DNA from: Mixta hanseatica
Lineage (GTDB): Bacteria > Pseudomonadota > Gammaproteobacteria > Enterobacterales > Enterobacteriaceae
NCBI RefSeq assembly: GCF_023517775.1
Contig: NZ_CP082904.1
Coordinates: 1,488,001-1,552,000, forward strand
Reading direction: 5' to 3'
DNA length: 64,000 nucleotides
Shown: one piece after another, positions 29,437 through 39,104 of the stretch
How positions within the stretch are numbered: position 1 is the stretch's first letter
How the letters are laid out: the number at the start of each line of letters is the position of its first letter
Notes under the pieces: model-generated
Told to the model about the DNA's origin: nothing
What the model saw: only the letters and a program-made list of their open reading frames with translations
Database searches by the model: none
Translations under genes and position numbers: made by a program

Positions 29437-30069
29437 TTATTTTTTGCGCGCATCCGGGCGTTGCAGATCGAAACGCTGGGCATCGCTGATGCCATACCAG
29501 GCGCTGGGACCGCCGGCGCGCAGCACCGGCTGTGCCTTGCTGGTCTGATAGATGCCTTCTTCCAGCAGGGCATCATCAATATGGACCGCCACCACTTCGC
29601 CGAGGATCAGCCAGCTATCGAGCGGCGCGCCATCGGCGTTTTGCAGTTGGAGATGCTGCGTCAGGCGACACTCAAAATTAACCGGGCTTTCCGCCACCAT
29701 CGGCGCCTGCACCAGATCGCCCTGCAGCGGCGTCACGCCCGCTAACACAAATTCATCCACATCCTGCGCTACCGAGGCAGAGCTTTCGTTGGCCGCTTCC
29801 GCCAGCGGACGGGTAACCAGATTCCAGACAAACTCTTTGGTTTCCAGGATATTGCGAACGCTGTCTTTTTTACCGAGGCTGGCGAAGCCGATAATCGGCG
29901 GCTGATAGTTAAAGCTGTTAAAGAAGCTGTAAGGCGCCAGATTGCGCACGCCCGCGGCGCTGAGCGAACTGATCCAGCCGATAGGGCGCGGCGCGACAAT
30001 CGCATTAAAAGGGTCGTGCGGCAAACCGTGGCCGGCACGCGGTTGATAGGTATAGCGTTGACGAGACAT
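29437..30069 (-). CDS. Flavin reductase-like (FMN-binding split barrel) protein
   Basis: A 210-residue protein of the flavin reductase-like family. It has the typical opening NAIVAPRPIGWISSLSAAGVRNLAPYSFFN, quoted here in outline, then PPIIGFAS and KDSVRNILETKEFVWNL. The family binds FMN and either reduces free flavin for a partner oxygenase or acts as an oxidoreductase; which applies here is unknown. AAGGATAATT before the ATG is a good ribosome site. It is separated from the aldo/keto reductase by about 140 bp. Confidence 0.85.
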   Translation of the reverse strand: MSRQRYTYQPRAGHGLPHDPFNAIVAPRPIGWISSLSAAGVRNLAPYSFFNSFNYQPPIIGFASLGKKDSVRNILETKEFVWNLVTRPLAEAANESSASVAQDVDEFVLAGVTPLQGDLVQAPMVAESPVNFECRLTQHLQLQNADGAPLDSWLILGEVVAVHIDDALLEEGIYQTSKAQPVLRAGGPSAWYGISDAQRFDLQRPDARKK

Positions 30070-30193
30070 AATTATCCTTATCGTTAAGCGATAGCTTCAT
30101 CTTAGCCGCTTCGGCGTGAAAAAATGCGCGTCAATTGTTTACGGTTTTTTCCGGAGCGGGTATCTTACGCGCCGTTACCCAAGAGAGAGCCTG

Positions 30194-31129
30194 ATGAAAC
30201 AGCCCGCTACGAAAAACCAACTGCATCCCCGCAACCGTCATCGCGAGCGCTATGATTTTGCGGCGCTGAGCGCGGCGCATCCGCCGCTGCAGACTTTTAT
30301 TATCACCACGCCGCGCGGCGACAGCTCGATCGACTTTGCCGATCCGCAGGCGGTAAAAACGCTGAACCAGGCGCTGCTGAAACACTTTTACCAGATCGAT
30401 AACTGGGACATCCCGGATGGCTTTCTTTGCCCGCCGGTGCCGGGACGCGCGGATTACCTGCACTGGCTGGCCGATCTGCTGGCGCAGGATAGCGGGCAGC
30501 AGGTGCCGCGCGATATTAATGTGCTGGATATCGGCTGCGGCGCAAACTGCATCTATCCGCTGATTGGCTATCGTGAATATGGCTGGCGTTTTACCGGTTC
30601 AGAGGTGAATCCGCAGGCAATGAAAGCCGCCGGGGCGATCCTTGAGGCTAACCCGACGCTGCGGCGCGCTGTTCGTTTGCGTCGTCAGCCGAACAGCGAC
30701 CGCATGTTCCAGGGCATCGTTCATAAAAATGAGTTCTATCACGCCGTGGTATGTAATCCGCCGTTCCATGCCTCCAGCGAGCAGGCGGCCGAAGGCAGCG
30801 CCCGTAAAGTGCGTAATTTAGGCCTGGCGAAAGATGCGCCGCTCAATTTCGGCGGCCAGCAGGCGGAACTCTGGTGTGAAGGCGGTGAAAAAGCATTCAT
30901 TGGTCAGATGATTAGCGAAAGCGTGAGCTATGCGCGCCAGGTGATTTGGTTTACCTCGCTGGTATCGCGCCGCGAGCATCTGCCCGCGCTGCGTCAGGCG
31001 TTAACTGACGCAGGCGCGCTGGAGGTGCGGATCGTGGATATGGCGCAGGGGCAAAAGCAGAGTCGCTTTATCGCCTGGACCTTTCAGGATAGCGCGGCAC
31101 GAACGCGACTGATGAAGCCGCGCCCCTGA
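30194..31129 (+). CDS. rlmF: 23S rRNA (adenine(1618)-N6)-methyltransferase
   Basis: A 311-residue methyltransferase that modifies A1618 of 23S rRNA with S-adenosylmethionine. It matches E. coli RlmF (YbiN): [40 protein letters not shown] (outline), the SAM loop [15 protein letters not shown] and the catalytic NPPF in [10 protein letters not shown]. The ATG at 30194 follows AGAGAGAG and fits the family; the frame is open from 30116. It ends 4 bp from the convergent ybiO stop. Confidence 0.95.
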   Translation: MKQPATKNQLHPRNRHRERYDFAALSAAHPPLQTFIITTPRGDSSIDFADPQAVKTLNQALLKHFYQIDNWDIPDGFLCPPVPGRADYLHWLADLLAQDSGQQVPRDINVLDIGCGANCIYPLIGYREYGWRFTGSEVNPQAMKAAGAILEANPTLRRAVRLRRQPNSDRMFQGIVHKNEFYHAVVCNPPFHASSEQAAEGSARKVRNLGLAKDAPLNFGGQQAELWCEGGEKAFIGQMISESVSYARQVIWFTSLVSRREHLPALRQALTDAGALEVRIVDMAQGQKQSRFIAWTFQDSAARTRLMKPRP

Positions 31130-31133
31130 GTCT

Positions 31134-33404
31134 TTATTCCGGCGCCGGCAGGCTGGCCGCCGCGTCGTTGTTCTCGCCGCCGGGCGGTACCACCTGTACC
31201 GTCTGACGCGGCGCCTTAATGCCCGCTGCATCAAAATGTTTTTTCACCAGCTCATCCAGCGCAAAGCGCACGGTCCACTGCTTTAACGGCTGAGTGGTAA
31301 TCGACACGCGCACGGTAAAAGCGCGCTCGGTTAACCCCACCAGACCGGCAAAGTTCGGCTCGCCAATAATAAAGTCGCGTATATCTTCACGTGCCATCAG
31401 TTCATCCACGGCGGAGCGCAACGCAGCGTTGGCGCTATCGCTATTTTCGCTGCGATCGACATCGTAATTAGCGACAAAGGAGCCGATACCACGTACGAAG
31501 TTGGCGAAGGTGGTAATCGATGACCAGGGAATAATATGGTAAGCGCCGGTATCCTGGCGTACCCCCACCGAACGGATCGACATGCGCTCGACGGTGCCGG
31601 TAAGCGGCCCGATAGTCACCAGATCGCCGGTGTTCATGCCGTTTTCAAACTGAATGAAAATCCCGGTAATAATATCCTTAACCAGCGTTTGCGAACCAAA
31701 CGAGACCGCCAGCCCCAGCGCACCGGCCCCCGCCAACAATGGCGCGATATTGACGCCAATTTCCGACAGCAAAATCATAATGGTGATGGTGCTGATGACC
31801 ACCGCCAGCGCGTTGCGGAACAGCGTTAGCAGCGTGCGCGTACGGGCGCTGGGCATCGGTCGGCCATGGATATCGGAAGAGAGACGGCTCTCGATCAGGC
31901 TGGCCAGCAGCGTCCAGCCAACGACGGAGAAGAGCAGAATCATAAAGACCCGGATCAGCACATCTACCAGCCGCTCGCCCGCGCCCGCGGTGAGCCAGTA
32001 CCAGAGGTCAAATAGATGCCAGGCGTTCAGCAGCAGCAGCAGCACGGCAAATACCGTCAGGATGCGCGCGGCTTTCAGCATAAACCAGATCCAGCCGTTG
32101 ACCCGATTTTGTAGCTCCGGGTAGTTGCGGCGCAGCTCGGGAGATAGGGTAATAGTTTTATTGATCCAGCGCGTCAGTATGCCGGAAACCTCCGCGCCAA
32201 GGCCGATAATGATCAGGCTGTTCAGCGTCGCCGACATCATGAATTTTAAGCTGTTGCCAGGATCAAAGATGGAGAAGAAGAACAGCACGATAAAGTAGGC
32301 GCTGGCTACCCAGTGCCAGACAAAGGCGAAAGCGCGGATAAACAGTGCGAAAAAAGAGAGTGAGCGCTCAGCAAGGGCATTCAGTTCGCGCTGGATAATG
32401 CGGCGGTTATGAAATATCAGCCACAGCGCCCAGCCGGTCATCAATCCCATAATAACCACGTTAACCAGCGCGCCGGTCTGCTCGTTGACGCGATTAGAGA
32501 CAATCGGCACTACCACCATTAACCCGTAACCAATTACGCCGCTAAGCCAGCCAAGGCGGGTATTCCAATAGTGCGCTCGCGTGTCATTAATAGCAAAAGG
32601 GCGCAGATCAGGGAAGCGTGGGCAGAAAATCAGTCGCAGCACCGCCTTAAAGAATTCAACCAGCGCAAAGGCATTCAGGAACAGCCCCTGCTGTTGGGCA
32701 ATAGTGCGGTTGTCCGCGTTGAGGTTGTTGCTGAGCATCTGTCCGACGAACAACGCCAGCGCCAGCAGTAGGAGATCAATAACAAAGGCGCCGATAATCG
32801 CTAACGGCAGACGTAGAAAGCTGCACGGCTGGTTGCTTTTTTTGCGCCCCCAGCGGCCCATACGCTGATAAAGCGGTATGGCTATAGTGCGTATCGTCCA
32901 GTAAAAGGTAAACAGCGCTACGGCCAGCATGGAAAAGTGACTGAGTGCGTTAAAAAAAGTAGCTTTGTTAAAAGCATTGTGCGGCGCGGAGATGATGTTG
33001 TGATAGAGATGCGTAAGGCTGCCGGCGAACTGACCGCCATATTGCCGCGTGATATCGGTGACGCTTTCCAGGACGGTTTTTTCTTCTTTCTTCTTAGCCG
33101 CGTTCGGCGGCGTTAGCACTGGCTCATCGGTGGCGGCAGGGCTGGCGGCAGCATCGCGCAGCTGTTTAATCAGCGCCTGGCGCGACTCGTCATTTTCCAG
33201 GATGGTCGCCAGCGCAAGCCAGGCGGCTTTTTTCTCTTCAACGGTAGGCTCATGCGTAGCCGCGTCATCCGCAGGTTTTTGCGCCTGCTGGCTGGCAACG
33301 GCGGCGGGCGGCGAAACCGCCTGTGCGGCCGGTATCAGGCATAGCAATAATAAACAAAGCATTCCCTGACGCAGATCGCGCCACATGACGTTTATTCCCA
33401 ACAT
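31134..33404 (-). CDS. ybiO: MscS-type mechanosensitive channel YbiO
   Basis: A 756-residue inner-membrane channel opened by high membrane tension. It tracks E. coli YbiO closely. It starts with a signal-like helix (LLLLCLIPAAQA), then a periplasmic charged region, about ten helices, and the MscS core: LLAGAGALGLAVSFGSQTLVKDIITG (outline), GDLVTIGPLTGTVERMSIRS and HIIPWSSITTFANF. The ATG at 33404 follows GGAGAGAG. The open frame continues upstream to 33485 without a better start. Confidence 0.94.
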   Translation of the reverse strand: MLGINVMWRDLRQGMLCLLLLCLIPAAQAVSPPAAVASQQAQKPADDAATHEPTVEEKKAAWLALATILENDESRQALIKQLRDAAASPAATDEPVLTPPNAAKKKEEKTVLESVTDITRQYGGQFAGSLTHLYHNIISAPHNAFNKATFFNALSHFSMLAVALFTFYWTIRTIAIPLYQRMGRWGRKKSNQPCSFLRLPLAIIGAFVIDLLLLALALFVGQMLSNNLNADNRTIAQQQGLFLNAFALVEFFKAVLRLIFCPRFPDLRPFAINDTRAHYWNTRLGWLSGVIGYGLMVVVPIVSNRVNEQTGALVNVVIMGLMTGWALWLIFHNRRIIQRELNALAERSLSFFALFIRAFAFVWHWVASAYFIVLFFFSIFDPGNSLKFMMSATLNSLIIIGLGAEVSGILTRWINKTITLSPELRRNYPELQNRVNGWIWFMLKAARILTVFAVLLLLLNAWHLFDLWYWLTAGAGERLVDVLIRVFMILLFSVVGWTLLASLIESRLSSDIHGRPMPSARTRTLLTLFRNALAVVISTITIMILLSEIGVNIAPLLAGAGALGLAVSFGSQTLVKDIITGIFIQFENGMNTGDLVTIGPLTGTVERMSIRSVGVRQDTGAYHIIPWSSITTFANFVRGIGSFVANYDVDRSENSDSANAALRSAVDELMAREDIRDFIIGEPNFAGLVGLTERAFTVRVSITTQPLKQWTVRFALDELVKKHFDAAGIKAPRQTVQVVPPGGENNDAAASLPAPE

Positions 33405-33540
33405 CTCTCTCTCCAGTGACAACCGGTACCGCAGAAGCGCCTGAAAAGTATAGACGTTGATATTAAAGCGATAGTCTGAATCCACAGGAAAGGCTGACAG
33501 GAGCGGGTATCAGCGATAATGGGATAAAATGGCGGGGTGA

Positions 33541-33828
33541 TTACGTTAAGTTAAAGCGGCCTGCACAGGAGCTCTGACTTATTACTGGCATGGAGGTCAC
33601 TTCATTCAGACGGCTCAGCAGCCAGGGTACGGGGCGTCCCGGCAGAAGAGTAAAGCGTCCCGCGCCATGGAGGGCGCGGGCCGAGCTGTCAGGGATGACG
33701 CTTTTTGCGTCTTTACGATCGGCCGGGACGGCCCGTGCAGACACGGTTTTATCCGTCGGACCGGATAACCCGCCAGGATGCCCCGCGCAGGCACGGTTTT
33801 GGCTTCTGAGCGGAGCAGGACGATGGCA
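33541..33828. repeat. Palindrome-rich intergenic region downstream of glnQ
   Basis: A non-coding GC-rich stretch. CCCGCGCC at 33659-33666 pairs with GGCGCGGG at 33673-33680. GACGC at 33697-33701 pairs with GCGTC at 33707-33711. Two similar copies of a CCGYGCAGRCACGGTTTT unit occur at about 33732-33750 and 33782-33800, each able to fold as a short hairpin. The cluster looks like intergenic repeat elements (REP-like) and may stabilise or end the glnHPQ message. An open frame across it (33590-34036, plus) looks spurious. Confidence 0.6.
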
Positions 33829-34551
33829 TCAGGAAACGTGCTGTAAAAACTCGCGCAGACGTTCGCTGGGCGGGTTAGAGATCAGCGCATCGGGCGCACC
33901 ATCCTCCGCGATACGGCCTTTATCGATAAAGATCAGACGTGAAGCCACCTGTTGCGCGAAGCCGACTTCGTGGGTCACGATAACCATCGTCATCCCTTCC
34001 TCCGCCAGATTCTGCATTACCTTTAACACTTCATGACGCAGCTCCGGATCGAGCGCGGAGGTCGGCTCATCGAACAGCATCATCTTCGGCTTCACCGCCA
34101 GCGCGCGCGCAATGGCTACGCGCTGCTGTTGGCCGCCTGATAGCTCGGAAGGATAATGATGGGCGCGCTCCGCCAGACCGACCTTCGCCAGCAGCGCTTT
34201 CGCCAGCTCATGCGCCGCCTCTTTTTTGGCACCGCGTACGCGGATTGGGCCAAAAGCGACGTTTTCCAGTGCGGTCATCTGCGGAAACAGATGGAACTGC
34301 TGGAAAACCATGCCGGCTTCCTGACGGATCAGGCGCTCATCCACTTTGGCATCGTTAACCTTCAAGCCATCGACGATCAGATCGCCGCTGGTAATCTCTT
34401 CCAGCTTATTAATACAGCGCAGCAGGGTAGACTTACCGGAGCCGGATGGTCCAATAATTACCACCACTTCACCCTGATTAATCTTCAGATCGATATTGTG
34501 CAACACTTGGGTCGAACCAAAGTGCTTGGAGACGTTTTTAAATTCAATCAC
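33829..34551 (-). CDS. glnQ: Glutamine ABC transporter ATPase
   Basis: The ATP-binding subunit (240 aa) of the high-affinity glutamine importer. Walker [10 protein letters not shown], signature [16 protein letters not shown], Walker [15 protein letters not shown] and H-loop VTHEVGFA are complete. It matches E. coli GlnQ in length. The start overlaps the glnP stop by 4 bases. Confidence 0.97.
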   Translation of the reverse strand: MIEFKNVSKHFGSTQVLHNIDLKINQGEVVVIIGPSGSGKSTLLRCINKLEEITSGDLIVDGLKVNDAKVDERLIRQEAGMVFQQFHLFPQMTALENVAFGPIRVRGAKKEAAHELAKALLAKVGLAERAHHYPSELSGGQQQRVAIARALAVKPKMMLFDEPTSALDPELRHEVLKVMQNLAEEGMTMVIVTHEVGFAQQVASRLIFIDKGRIAEDGAPDALISNPPSERLREFLQHVS

Positions 34552-35207
34552 AGGATTTTCATCCTTTTTTCAAGGCGACGCAGTACGTAGCTTAACAGCA
34601 GCGTAATAACCAGATAGATAACCGCGACCGCGCTCCAGATTTCCAGCGCGCGGAAGTTACCGGCGATAATTTCCTGCCCCTGACGGGTCAGCTCGGCAAC
34701 GCCGATAACGATAAATAGCGAGGTATCCTTAATGCTAACGATCCACTGATTGCCCAGCGGGGGCAGCATACGACGCAGCGCCAGCGGCATAATCACATAG
34801 CGCAGCGTTTCCCGACGTGACAGGCCCAGCGCCAGACCTGCTTCACGGAAACCTTTGTTGATCGACAGCACCGCGCCGCGGGTGATCTCCGCAATATAGG
34901 CACCGGAGTTAATCATAATGGTCACTACCGCTGCGGTGAACGGATCGATACGTAAGTCGGGAATGGCCATCGGCAGGGCGAAATAGATGAACATTACCTG
35001 CACCACGATTGGCGTACCGCGAATCAGCTCAATAAAGACCAGCGCAATATTATTGGTAAGCCAGCCACCCCAGGCGCGGGCGAAACCGGCGATAATGCCG
35101 ATTATCAGCCCGCCGATCAGGCCAAGCACTGAGATCAGCAGGGTCATTTTGGCCCCTTCCAACAGAAGGGGAACGGCTGGCCAGATGACGCTCCAGTCAA
35201 ATTCCAT
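34548..35207 (-). CDS. glnP: Glutamine ABC transporter permease
   Basis: A 219-residue inner-membrane permease of the polar amino-acid group. It begins [22 protein letters not shown]. The HisM-type motif [21 protein letters not shown] and EAA loop [25 protein letters not shown] are clear. It forms the channel that receives glutamine from GlnH. A 94-bp spacer containing a hairpin separates it from glnH. Confidence 0.97.
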   Translation of the reverse strand: MEFDWSVIWPAVPLLLEGAKMTLLISVLGLIGGLIIGIIAGFARAWGGWLTNNIALVFIELIRGTPIVVQVMFIYFALPMAIPDLRIDPFTAAVVTIMINSGAYIAEITRGAVLSINKGFREAGLALGLSRRETLRYVIMPLALRRMLPPLGNQWIVSIKDTSLFIVIGVAELTRQGQEIIAGNFRALEIWSAVAVIYLVITLLLSYVLRRLEKRMKIL

Positions 35208-35253
35208 GGTGTTTTCTCCGGAAAAAATCCGTCATTGTTGCAATAGAGAAACG

Positions 35254-35275
35254 CAGGGATGCACGGGCATCCCTG
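35254..35275 (-). repeat. Hairpin between glnH and glnP
   Basis: A perfect 9-bp stem (CAGGGATGC with GCATCCCTG) and 4-base loop without a T-run. E. coli has a REP element in the same spacer. Such a stem probably protects the glnH message end, giving more binding protein than permease. Confidence 0.65.
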
Positions 35276-35301
35276 ACGTAATTAATGCGTAAGGTTCAGG
35301 T

Positions 35302-36051
35302 TTATTTCGGCTCGGTGCCGAACCATTTTTTATAAATAGTATTGTAGGTACCGTTGTCACGCAGGGTTTTCAACGCGCCGTTAATCTTCTCGCGCAGGTC
35401 GTCGCTGCCTTTCGGCAGCGCAATGCCATACTGCTGCGCTTCAATGGAGTCGCCTACCGCTTTAAACTGCCCGCGGCCTGCGGTATGGATAAAATAGAGA
35501 ATATTTGGCGTATCGTGCAGCACCGCGTCCGCACGGTTGGTGCCTAACTCCATATAGGCGTTATCGATGTTCGGAAACTGACGCAGGTCTTTGGTTTTGA
35601 TATGCGCTTTCGCATAGTCAACTGAGCCAGTGCCGCTCTTCACCGCGACCACTTTGCCGTTAAGATCGTTGATGCCTTTTACTTCATCATTATTGGCTTT
35701 CACCATCACCGTCAGGCCGCTTTTGTAGTAGCCGTCAGAGAAATCGATCGCTTTTTTACGTTCCTCGGTAATGGTTATCCCCGCCAGGGCCAAATCGACA
35801 TTACGCGTCTGCAGCGCAGGAATAATGCCGCTGAAATCCATCGGTTTCAGACTCCAGGAGAGGTTGAGCTGTTTTGCCACGGCATCCCACAAATCAATGT
35901 CAAAGCCGACATATTTATCGCCTTGCTTAAATTCAAACGGGACGAACGCGGTATCGGTCGCGACAATCAGTTTTTTCTCCGCCGCGGTGGCGGAAACGGC
36001 AAACGTTAACGCTAAAGCAGCCAGGGAAAACTTTAAAACAGACTTCATCAT
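35302..36051 (-). CDS. glnH: Periplasmic glutamine-binding protein
   Basis: The substrate-binding subunit (249 aa, or 248 from the second Met at 36048, the E. coli-like start). A signal peptide ends in AVSATA, cut before AEKKL. The mature protein has [22 protein letters not shown] (outline), [26 protein letters not shown] and [13 protein letters not shown], which contribute the ligand contacts known from E. coli GlnH. It heads the glnHPQ operon and has a sigma-54-type promoter upstream. Confidence 0.97.
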   Translation of the reverse strand: MMKSVLKFSLAALALTFAVSATAAEKKLIVATDTAFVPFEFKQGDKYVGFDIDLWDAVAKQLNLSWSLKPMDFSGIIPALQTRNVDLALAGITITEERKKAIDFSDGYYKSGLTVMVKANNDEVKGINDLNGKVVAVKSGTGSVDYAKAHIKTKDLRQFPNIDNAYMELGTNRADAVLHDTPNILYFIHTAGRGQFKAVGDSIEAQQYGIALPKGSDDLREKINGALKTLRDNGTYNTIYKKWFGTEPK

Positions 36052-36105
36052 TTTATCCTTATTACCGATGCGGCACCTGGTGCACCGCTGTTGCTGGTAG
36101 TCATA

Positions 36106-36121
36106 TGAAAAATCTATGCCA
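36106..36121 (-). promoter_or_regulatory. Sigma-54 promoter of glnHPQ
   Basis: On the minus strand, TTGGCATAGATTTTTCAT has the -24 GG and a TTTTTCA -12 element. As recalled, E. coli glnHp2 shows the same departure from TTGC. It lies about 55-70 bp upstream of glnH. NtrC under nitrogen limitation should activate it. Confidence 0.75.
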
Positions 36122-36191
36122 ACTTTATTTTCTCAGGCTAAACCGGTGATTAACGGACAGCTATGGCGCTAATATTCAGATAATTCCGTTG

Positions 36192-36246
36192 ATGCACCAA
36201 AATAAAGCCCACTTTTGGTGCATTGCTATAATTTGGTGCAGTGCAC
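36192..36246 (-). promoter_or_regulatory. NtrC-like half-sites upstream of the glnH promoter
   Basis: TGCACCAA at about 36193-36200, TTTTGGTGCA at about 36213-36222, ATTTGGTGCA at 36231-36240 and a following GTGCAC repeat the half-site of the NtrC operator (TGCACCA...TGGTGCA). They lie about 70-130 bp upstream of the -24 element, a normal enhancer distance. Spacing between halves does not form one perfect 17-bp dyad, so which pairs bind is uncertain. Confidence 0.6.
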
Positions 36247-36334
36247 TCTCAGGGATTGAGCCAGAAAAAAGTGGGAAGATGAACGATGAAGTGTTTAAAT
36301 TGTTAAATATGTCATAAATTGGTGTTAAAAATAC

Positions 36335-36363
36335 AAAAAAAAGCGGATGGCATCCACCCGCTT
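36335..36363 (-). terminator. Terminator of dps
   Basis: On the minus strand AAGCGG and TGG segments pair with CCA and CCGCTT, followed by eight T residues. It lies about 20 bp after the dps stop codon. Confidence 0.88.
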
Positions 36364-36383
36364 CTTGACTGACCGAAGTCAAA

Positions 36384-36887
36384 TTATTCGATGTTTGATT
36401 CAATAAACCACAGGAACTTATCCAGATCGCGTGACGCAGCGGTGAAGATATCCGCAGTGTCTTCATCGTTCACTTCGCTAATCGCTTTACGCACGTCGTT
36501 AGCGACCAGACCATAGCGGTCTGCCAGCGCCTTCAGGTGATCCTGTACGCTGTGAATATTCAGTGGGTAGCTCTGCAGCGGTGTTTTATCTACCACTACC
36601 TGTGCGGTACCCAGCGCAACGCCGCCCAGCTGTACCACACGCTCTGCCATGGTGTCCTGGTGATCGGTGATCGCGGTACGGAAGCCGTCCAGCATCTCAT
36701 GTACGCCGATAAAGTTAGCGCCACGCATATTCCAGTGCGCCTGCTTAGTGATCAGCGACAGGTCGATGAATTCGACAACCAGACGATTAAGTACCTCGAT
36801 GGTGGCTTTTTTCTCACTCTCTGCCACGTCATTACGGGTGTAGATCAGATCGGAAGATTTCGTTTTAACCAGTTTTGCGGTACTCAT
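36384..36887 (-). CDS. dps: DNA protection during starvation protein
   Basis: A 167-residue ferritin-like protein that forms 12-mers, stores iron using peroxide, and coats DNA in stationary phase. The inter-subunit ferroxidase site is visible: His in [12 protein letters not shown], and [31 protein letters not shown] (outline) with its Asp and Glu. The basic N-terminus ([20 protein letters not shown]) binds DNA. Two ATGs are adjacent (36890 and 36887); the second gives the E. coli-type start. A GAGG site precedes both. Confidence 0.97.
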   Translation of the reverse strand: MSTAKLVKTKSSDLIYTRNDVAESEKKATIEVLNRLVVEFIDLSLITKQAHWNMRGANFIGVHEMLDGFRTAITDHQDTMAERVVQLGGVALGTAQVVVDKTPLQSYPLNIHSVQDHLKALADRYGLVANDVRKAISEVNDEDTADIFTAASRDLDKFLWFIESNIE

Positions 36888-36930
36888 CATTAATATCCTC
36901 TAATGTCGTATGTCCTAATTAAGCACGGAA

Positions 36931-36940
36931 TTAAGTATAG
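36931..36940 (-). promoter_or_regulatory. Sigma-S/sigma-70 -10 element of dps
   Basis: CTATACTTAA on the minus strand, about 45 bp upstream of the dps ATG. CTATACT is the favoured RpoS -10 form. In E. coli dps is driven by RpoS in stationary phase and by OxyR with sigma-70. No clear OxyR site could be read by eye. Confidence 0.65.
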
Positions 36941-36960
36941 CACCGGATTTAAGGTCTGCA

Positions 36961-37267
36961 GAAAAGTTACTGCCTATTGAACGGATAGCGTTTATCAAAT
37001 TGTCGTTTAAGGAAATTTTTTCATTGTTGAGTGCACTTATCAGCCTGAGTTTATAACGTAGACGAATAGAATATTACTTAACTTATTGAAATTTAGAAGT
37101 GATTTTTAGAGTTGTAGGATGGAGAGATAATTGATAATAAATCTTATTAAATATAACAAAATATAAACAAGATAATATCATTTCACTGTTGCAAATAAGC
37201 TCGGCAAATAAATGAATGCTTATTCAGCCTGTTAAGCCAGGCTAAATAAGATTATTCGCAGACACGC
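36961..37267. other. AT-rich gap between dps and rhtA
   Basis: Very AT-rich DNA in a GC-rich chromosome, with A/T tracts around 37120-37190. No gene is seen. It ends in an inverted repeat near the rhtA stop (see 37219-37250). It could bind H-NS or IHF and affect dps transcription. Confidence 0.6.
37219..37250 (-). terminator. Possible terminator of rhtA
   Basis: CTTATT-C-AGCCTG pairs with CAGGCT-A-AATAAG around a 6-base loop, 18 bp past the rhtA stop. There is no long T-run, so it is a weak candidate. Confidence 0.5.
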
Positions 37268-38179
37268 TTAATCAGCGCATTTTCCACTTTCCGTTACGGC
37301 AACATGACGCGGGCGGCTGGTGATAGTTGAACCGGCCGACGCGATAATAATCGCCAGTAACCCCAGCCATTGCCCCAGCGTCAGCGACTCGTTAAGAAAC
37401 AGCATGCCGGACATCGCGGCCATTGCTGGTTCCAGGCTCATCAATGTGCCGAAGGTGCGCGCCGGTAATCGCGTTAGCGCCATCATTTCCAGCGAGTAGG
37501 GCAGGGCGCTGGAAAGCACCGCCACCGCCAGCGCCACCGGCAGGATAGAAAGCTGCCAAAGGGTATCGGCGGCAAAGGTTAATCCCAGCGGTACAAAAAT
37601 CAGCGAGCCAATTATTGATCCCATCGCTACTGTCGCCGGGCCGTGATCCGCGCCGGCGCGTTGGCCCGCCAGAATATAGACCGCCCAGCAGGCCCCGGCG
37701 GCAATCGCCAGCGCGGCGCCCAGCGGATCGACATAACTGAGACTATGCCCCAGCGGCAGCAACCACCATAGCCCCAGCACTGCCAGCAGCACCCAGATAA
37801 AATCAGTGGCGCGGCGTGAGCCTAACAGCGCCAGCGTCAGCGGGCCGGTAAATTCCAGCGCAACCGCCACGCCGAGCGGAACGGTACGAATGGAAAGATA
37901 GAACAGATAGTTCATCGCCCCCAGCGCGACACCGTACAGAATCAGCGCTTTGCGCTGCTGACGGGAAAAGCGTAGCCGCCAGGGTTTAAAGATCAGGCTA
38001 AGAATTAGCGTGCCGATGCCCAGGCGCAGCGCGGTAATACCGGTTGCCCCCGCGCTGGGAAATAGGGTTTTTGCCAGCGCCGCTCCGCACTGTATAGAAA
38101 TCATGGCGATCAGAATCACCATAATCGGCATAAGGGTATGTGAAGAAAGAAGCGATTTCCGCCAGGCGCGCAATGACAT
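37268..38179 (-). CDS. rhtA: Threonine/homoserine exporter RhtA
   Basis: A 303-residue DMT-superfamily carrier with ten helices in two EamA repeats. It exports threonine, homoserine and related amino acids. Family stretches include MISIQCGAALAKTLFPSAGATGITALRL (outline), SIRTVPLGVAVALEFTGPL and FGTLMSLEPAMAAMSGMLFLNE. It lies between dps and ompX as in E. coli. Confidence 0.95.
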   Translation of the reverse strand: MSLRAWRKSLLSSHTLMPIMVILIAMISIQCGAALAKTLFPSAGATGITALRLGIGTLILSLIFKPWRLRFSRQQRKALILYGVALGAMNYLFYLSIRTVPLGVAVALEFTGPLTLALLGSRRATDFIWVLLAVLGLWWLLPLGHSLSYVDPLGAALAIAAGACWAVYILAGQRAGADHGPATVAMGSIIGSLIFVPLGLTFAADTLWQLSILPVALAVAVLSSALPYSLEMMALTRLPARTFGTLMSLEPAMAAMSGMLFLNESLTLGQWLGLLAIIIASAGSTITSRPRHVAVTESGKCAD

Positions 38180-38569
38180 CCTGTTACCAGCCTTAAATAT
38201 CCATCAGATTGTAACCAGGCGACAGTGTAACGTCGGACAAAAAAAAGTCACCGACAAAACAATTTTTTATCGTTTAAAGCACAAACGGCAGTGTCGGGCT
38301 GAGCGATTATTAACCATTAACGCCGTTTTTACGTAAAGAAGTGTCAGGTTTAATTAAGAACAATCTTAATGAACCTTTTTTTAATCAAGGACAACAGAGA
38401 GGATTAAAGCGGAAATTCATAAGAAAAAAGAATGACATAAGAAAATTCATTAACTTTCTGTTACACCAAACTATTGGTTAGACAACCATTTCGAGGCAGA
38501 GTTTCCCGCTAACTTTTGTTATATTTTCAGCGTTGTCAGGAGAGAAGTACTATCACATTTGAGGTGGTT
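38180..38569. promoter_or_regulatory. Divergent rhtA-ompX intergenic region
   Basis: A 390-bp AT-rich region that must hold the rhtA and ompX promoters. A GGTT/AACC inverted repeat lies near 38475-38489, and the ompX leader ends in a strong GAGGTGG ribosome site. In other enterics this leader is a target of small RNAs such as CyaR and MicA. I could not fix -35 and -10 boxes with confidence. Confidence 0.5.
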
Positions 38570-39082
38570 ATGAAAAAAATTGCATGTCTTTCAGCACTGG
38601 CTTGTGTACTGGCAGTATCTGCCGGTTCCGCAATGGCTCAAAGCACCGTTACTGGCGGTTACGCTCAGAGCGATATGCAGGGCGTTGCGAATAAAGCTAA
38701 CGGCTTCAACCTGAAATATCGTTACGAAGACGGTTCTAACCCGCTGGGTTGGATCGGTTCTTTCACCTACACCGAGAAAGATCGTAGCGAAGACGGCTTT
38801 TACAATAAAGGCCAGTACTACAGCATCACCGGTGGTCCGGCTTACCGTCTGAACGACTGGGCCAGCATCTACGGCGTAGTAGGTATCGGCTACGGTAAAT
38901 TCCAGCAGAACGAACAGGCTGTACGTAACAAGACCGACAGCAGCGATGTTGGCTTCTCTTACGGTGCTGGCCTGCAGTTCAACCCTTATGAAAGCTTCGC
39001 TATCGACGTAGGCTACGAGCAGAGCCGTATCCGCAACGTTGACGTTGGCACCTGGATCGCAGGCGTTGGCTACAGCTTCTAA
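38570..39082 (+). CDS. ompX: Outer membrane protein OmpX
   Basis: A 170-residue eight-stranded outer-membrane barrel of the Ail/Lom family. A 23-residue signal peptide ends in GSAMA, cut before QSTVTGGYAQS. Strands contain alternating hydrophobic residues (GWIGSFTYTEKD, YSITGGPAYRLNDWASIYGVVG in outline). The protein ends in YSF, the aromatic barrel-assembly signal. The ATG at 38570 follows GAGGTGG; the frame is open from 38516. Codon use is strongly biased, as for a highly expressed gene. Confidence 0.97.
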   Translation: MKKIACLSALACVLAVSAGSAMAQSTVTGGYAQSDMQGVANKANGFNLKYRYEDGSNPLGWIGSFTYTEKDRSEDGFYNKGQYYSITGGPAYRLNDWASIYGVVGIGYGKFQQNEQAVRNKTDSSDVGFSYGAGLQFNPYESFAIDVGYEQSRIRNVDVGTWIAGVGYSF

Positions 39083-39104
39083 TCTTGCCGCTGGCAGGAT
39101 AACA

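Noticed and set aside
33590..34036. Plus-strand open frame of 148 codons across the glnQ 3' end
   Set aside because: It overlaps glnQ, runs through hairpins and repeats, and its product is rich in Arg, Pro and Ser with no family match. It is a by-product of GC-rich DNA.
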